DNA of 6,338 nucleotides from Chloroflexota bacterium (GTDB taxonomy: Bacteria; Chloroflexota; Limnocylindria; Limnocylindrales; CSP1-4), in the NCBI GenBank assembly GCA_021777365.1, contig JAJYDP010000301.1, positions 1 through 6,338 on the forward strand. The letters are read 5' to 3'. Positions 5,860 to 6,338 of this stretch are shown one piece after another. How positions within the stretch are numbered: the first letter of the stretch is position 1; each line of letters starts with the position of its first letter. A program made the position numbers and the translations under genes. The notes under the pieces are model-generated. The model saw only the letters and a program-made list of their open reading frames with translations. It had not been told where the DNA came from and did not search any database.

Positions 5860-6338
5860 TCAGCGCGGATAGCCCGAGCAGGACCCGCACACCAGCCGGC
5901 CCTCCGCCACCCGGAGATACGACTCGGCGACGAGCTCGCCGCAGGACGGGCAGACCGCGAAGCGGACCACTTCCTCGGGCTCGCTCCATGTGCGCGCCTC
6001 GACCGGCCCGACGGTCATGATCTCGTCCGCCGGCGCGTCCCAGACCAGGTGCACGACCTCCATCTGCTCCGCGTCGGGGATCTGCGAGGCTGGCATGCCC
6101 GCGGCGCGCTTCTGCATGAAGGCGGTTGCCCTGATACGCGGCTGGAGCGTGGGCTTGTACGCGACGCGGACGGCCTGCTTCGAACCCTTGTCGATGAGCG
6201 TGACCGCGAACTTCCCCTCTCCCGACTTCTCGATGTTGCCCTTGCCGAACGTGCAGCCGGTGGTGAACTGGATGCCGTCGCCGAAGCACATCCCGCCGTG
6301 GTAGTCGCCGGTCTCGATGATCGCGTGCAGCTCCTTGG
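5860..6338 (-). CDS. FmdE-family protein with C-terminal zinc ribbon (5' end beyond window)
   Basis: The last 158 residues of a protein whose beginning lies beyond the right edge. The frame stays open from the ATG at 6291 to base 6338 with family-like residues (KELHAIIETGDYHGG), so that ATG is an internal methionine, not the start. Seen: MCFGDGIQFTTGCTFGKGN, the FmdE core with its two conserved cysteines, then a beta-rich stretch and a C-terminal CPSCGE...CGSC pair that would bind one zinc ion. The family is named after an extra protein of the formylmethanofuran dehydrogenase operon in methanogens; bacterial members are not proven subunits of that enzyme and are thought to act in metal or molybdenum/tungsten enzyme contexts. 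No formylmethanofuran dehydrogenase gene is visible here. The N-terminal part, where a conserved HGH..CPG motif is expected, is not in view. It is followed after 19 nt by the TauE gene. Confidence 0.88.
   Translation of the reverse strand, partial: KELHAIIETGDYHGGMCFGDGIQFTTGCTFGKGNIEKSGEGKFAVTLIDKGSKQAVRVAYKPTLQPRIRATAFMQKRAAGMPASQIPDAEQMEVVHLVWDAPADEIMTVGPVEARTWSEPEEVVRFAVCPSCGELVAESYLRVAEGRLVCGSCSGYPR

Noticed and set aside
5190..6020. A 276-codon + strand frame opposite the TauE and FmdE-family genes
   Set aside because: It spans two well-supported genes on the - strand and has the same charged, low-complexity composition as other shadow frames.
6262..6268. A fifth GGTGAAC copy
   Set aside because: It lies inside the conserved FmdE core codons, alone and without phased partners, so it is explained by coding sequence.

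Overview
This is a very GC-rich bacterial window with strong G/C preference at third codon positions. It holds seven protein genes: three on the + strand (left half) and four on the - strand (right half), meeting tail to tail near 3232-3338. The taxon cannot be fixed from sequence alone. The gene mix (orphan NifX-like protein, SPW-repeat protein, TDT and TauE transporters, FmdE-family protein) would suit an uncultured high-GC bacterium such as a Chloroflexota member, but that is a weak inference.

Left half (+): a small NifX/NafY-type cofactor-binding protein (227-622), then a membrane histidine kinase with about six N-terminal helices and a GAF-like segment (732-2519), then an OmpR/KdpE-type response regulator (2485-3231) that overlaps the kinase by 35 nt. 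The last two are a translationally linked two-component system. A 10-bp perfect GC hairpin straddles the regulator's stop codon, and a second 9-bp hairpin sits just before the end of the convergent gene. Together they look like a two-sided terminator zone.

Right half (-), in transcription order: an FmdE-family protein that runs off the right edge (5860-6338), a TauE/SafE anion exporter (5094-5840) 19 nt behind it, a TDT/SLAC1/Mae1-type anion channel or exporter (3850-4962), and a small two-repeat SPW membrane protein (3339-3701). Two unrelated families that can both export sulfite-like anions lie side by side.

The most interesting non-coding signal is in the gap before the SPW gene. GGTGAAC occurs three times in direct orientation at 10- and 11-nt spacing, with a fourth copy 41 nt away, so all four are close to one DNA face. 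This is the architecture bound by OmpR-family regulators, and such a regulator is encoded about 500 bp away. A plausible model is that the kinase/regulator pair switches on the SPW gene. A second candidate control element, a perfect 9-bp inverted repeat with a 17-nt spacer, lies just upstream of the TDT gene.
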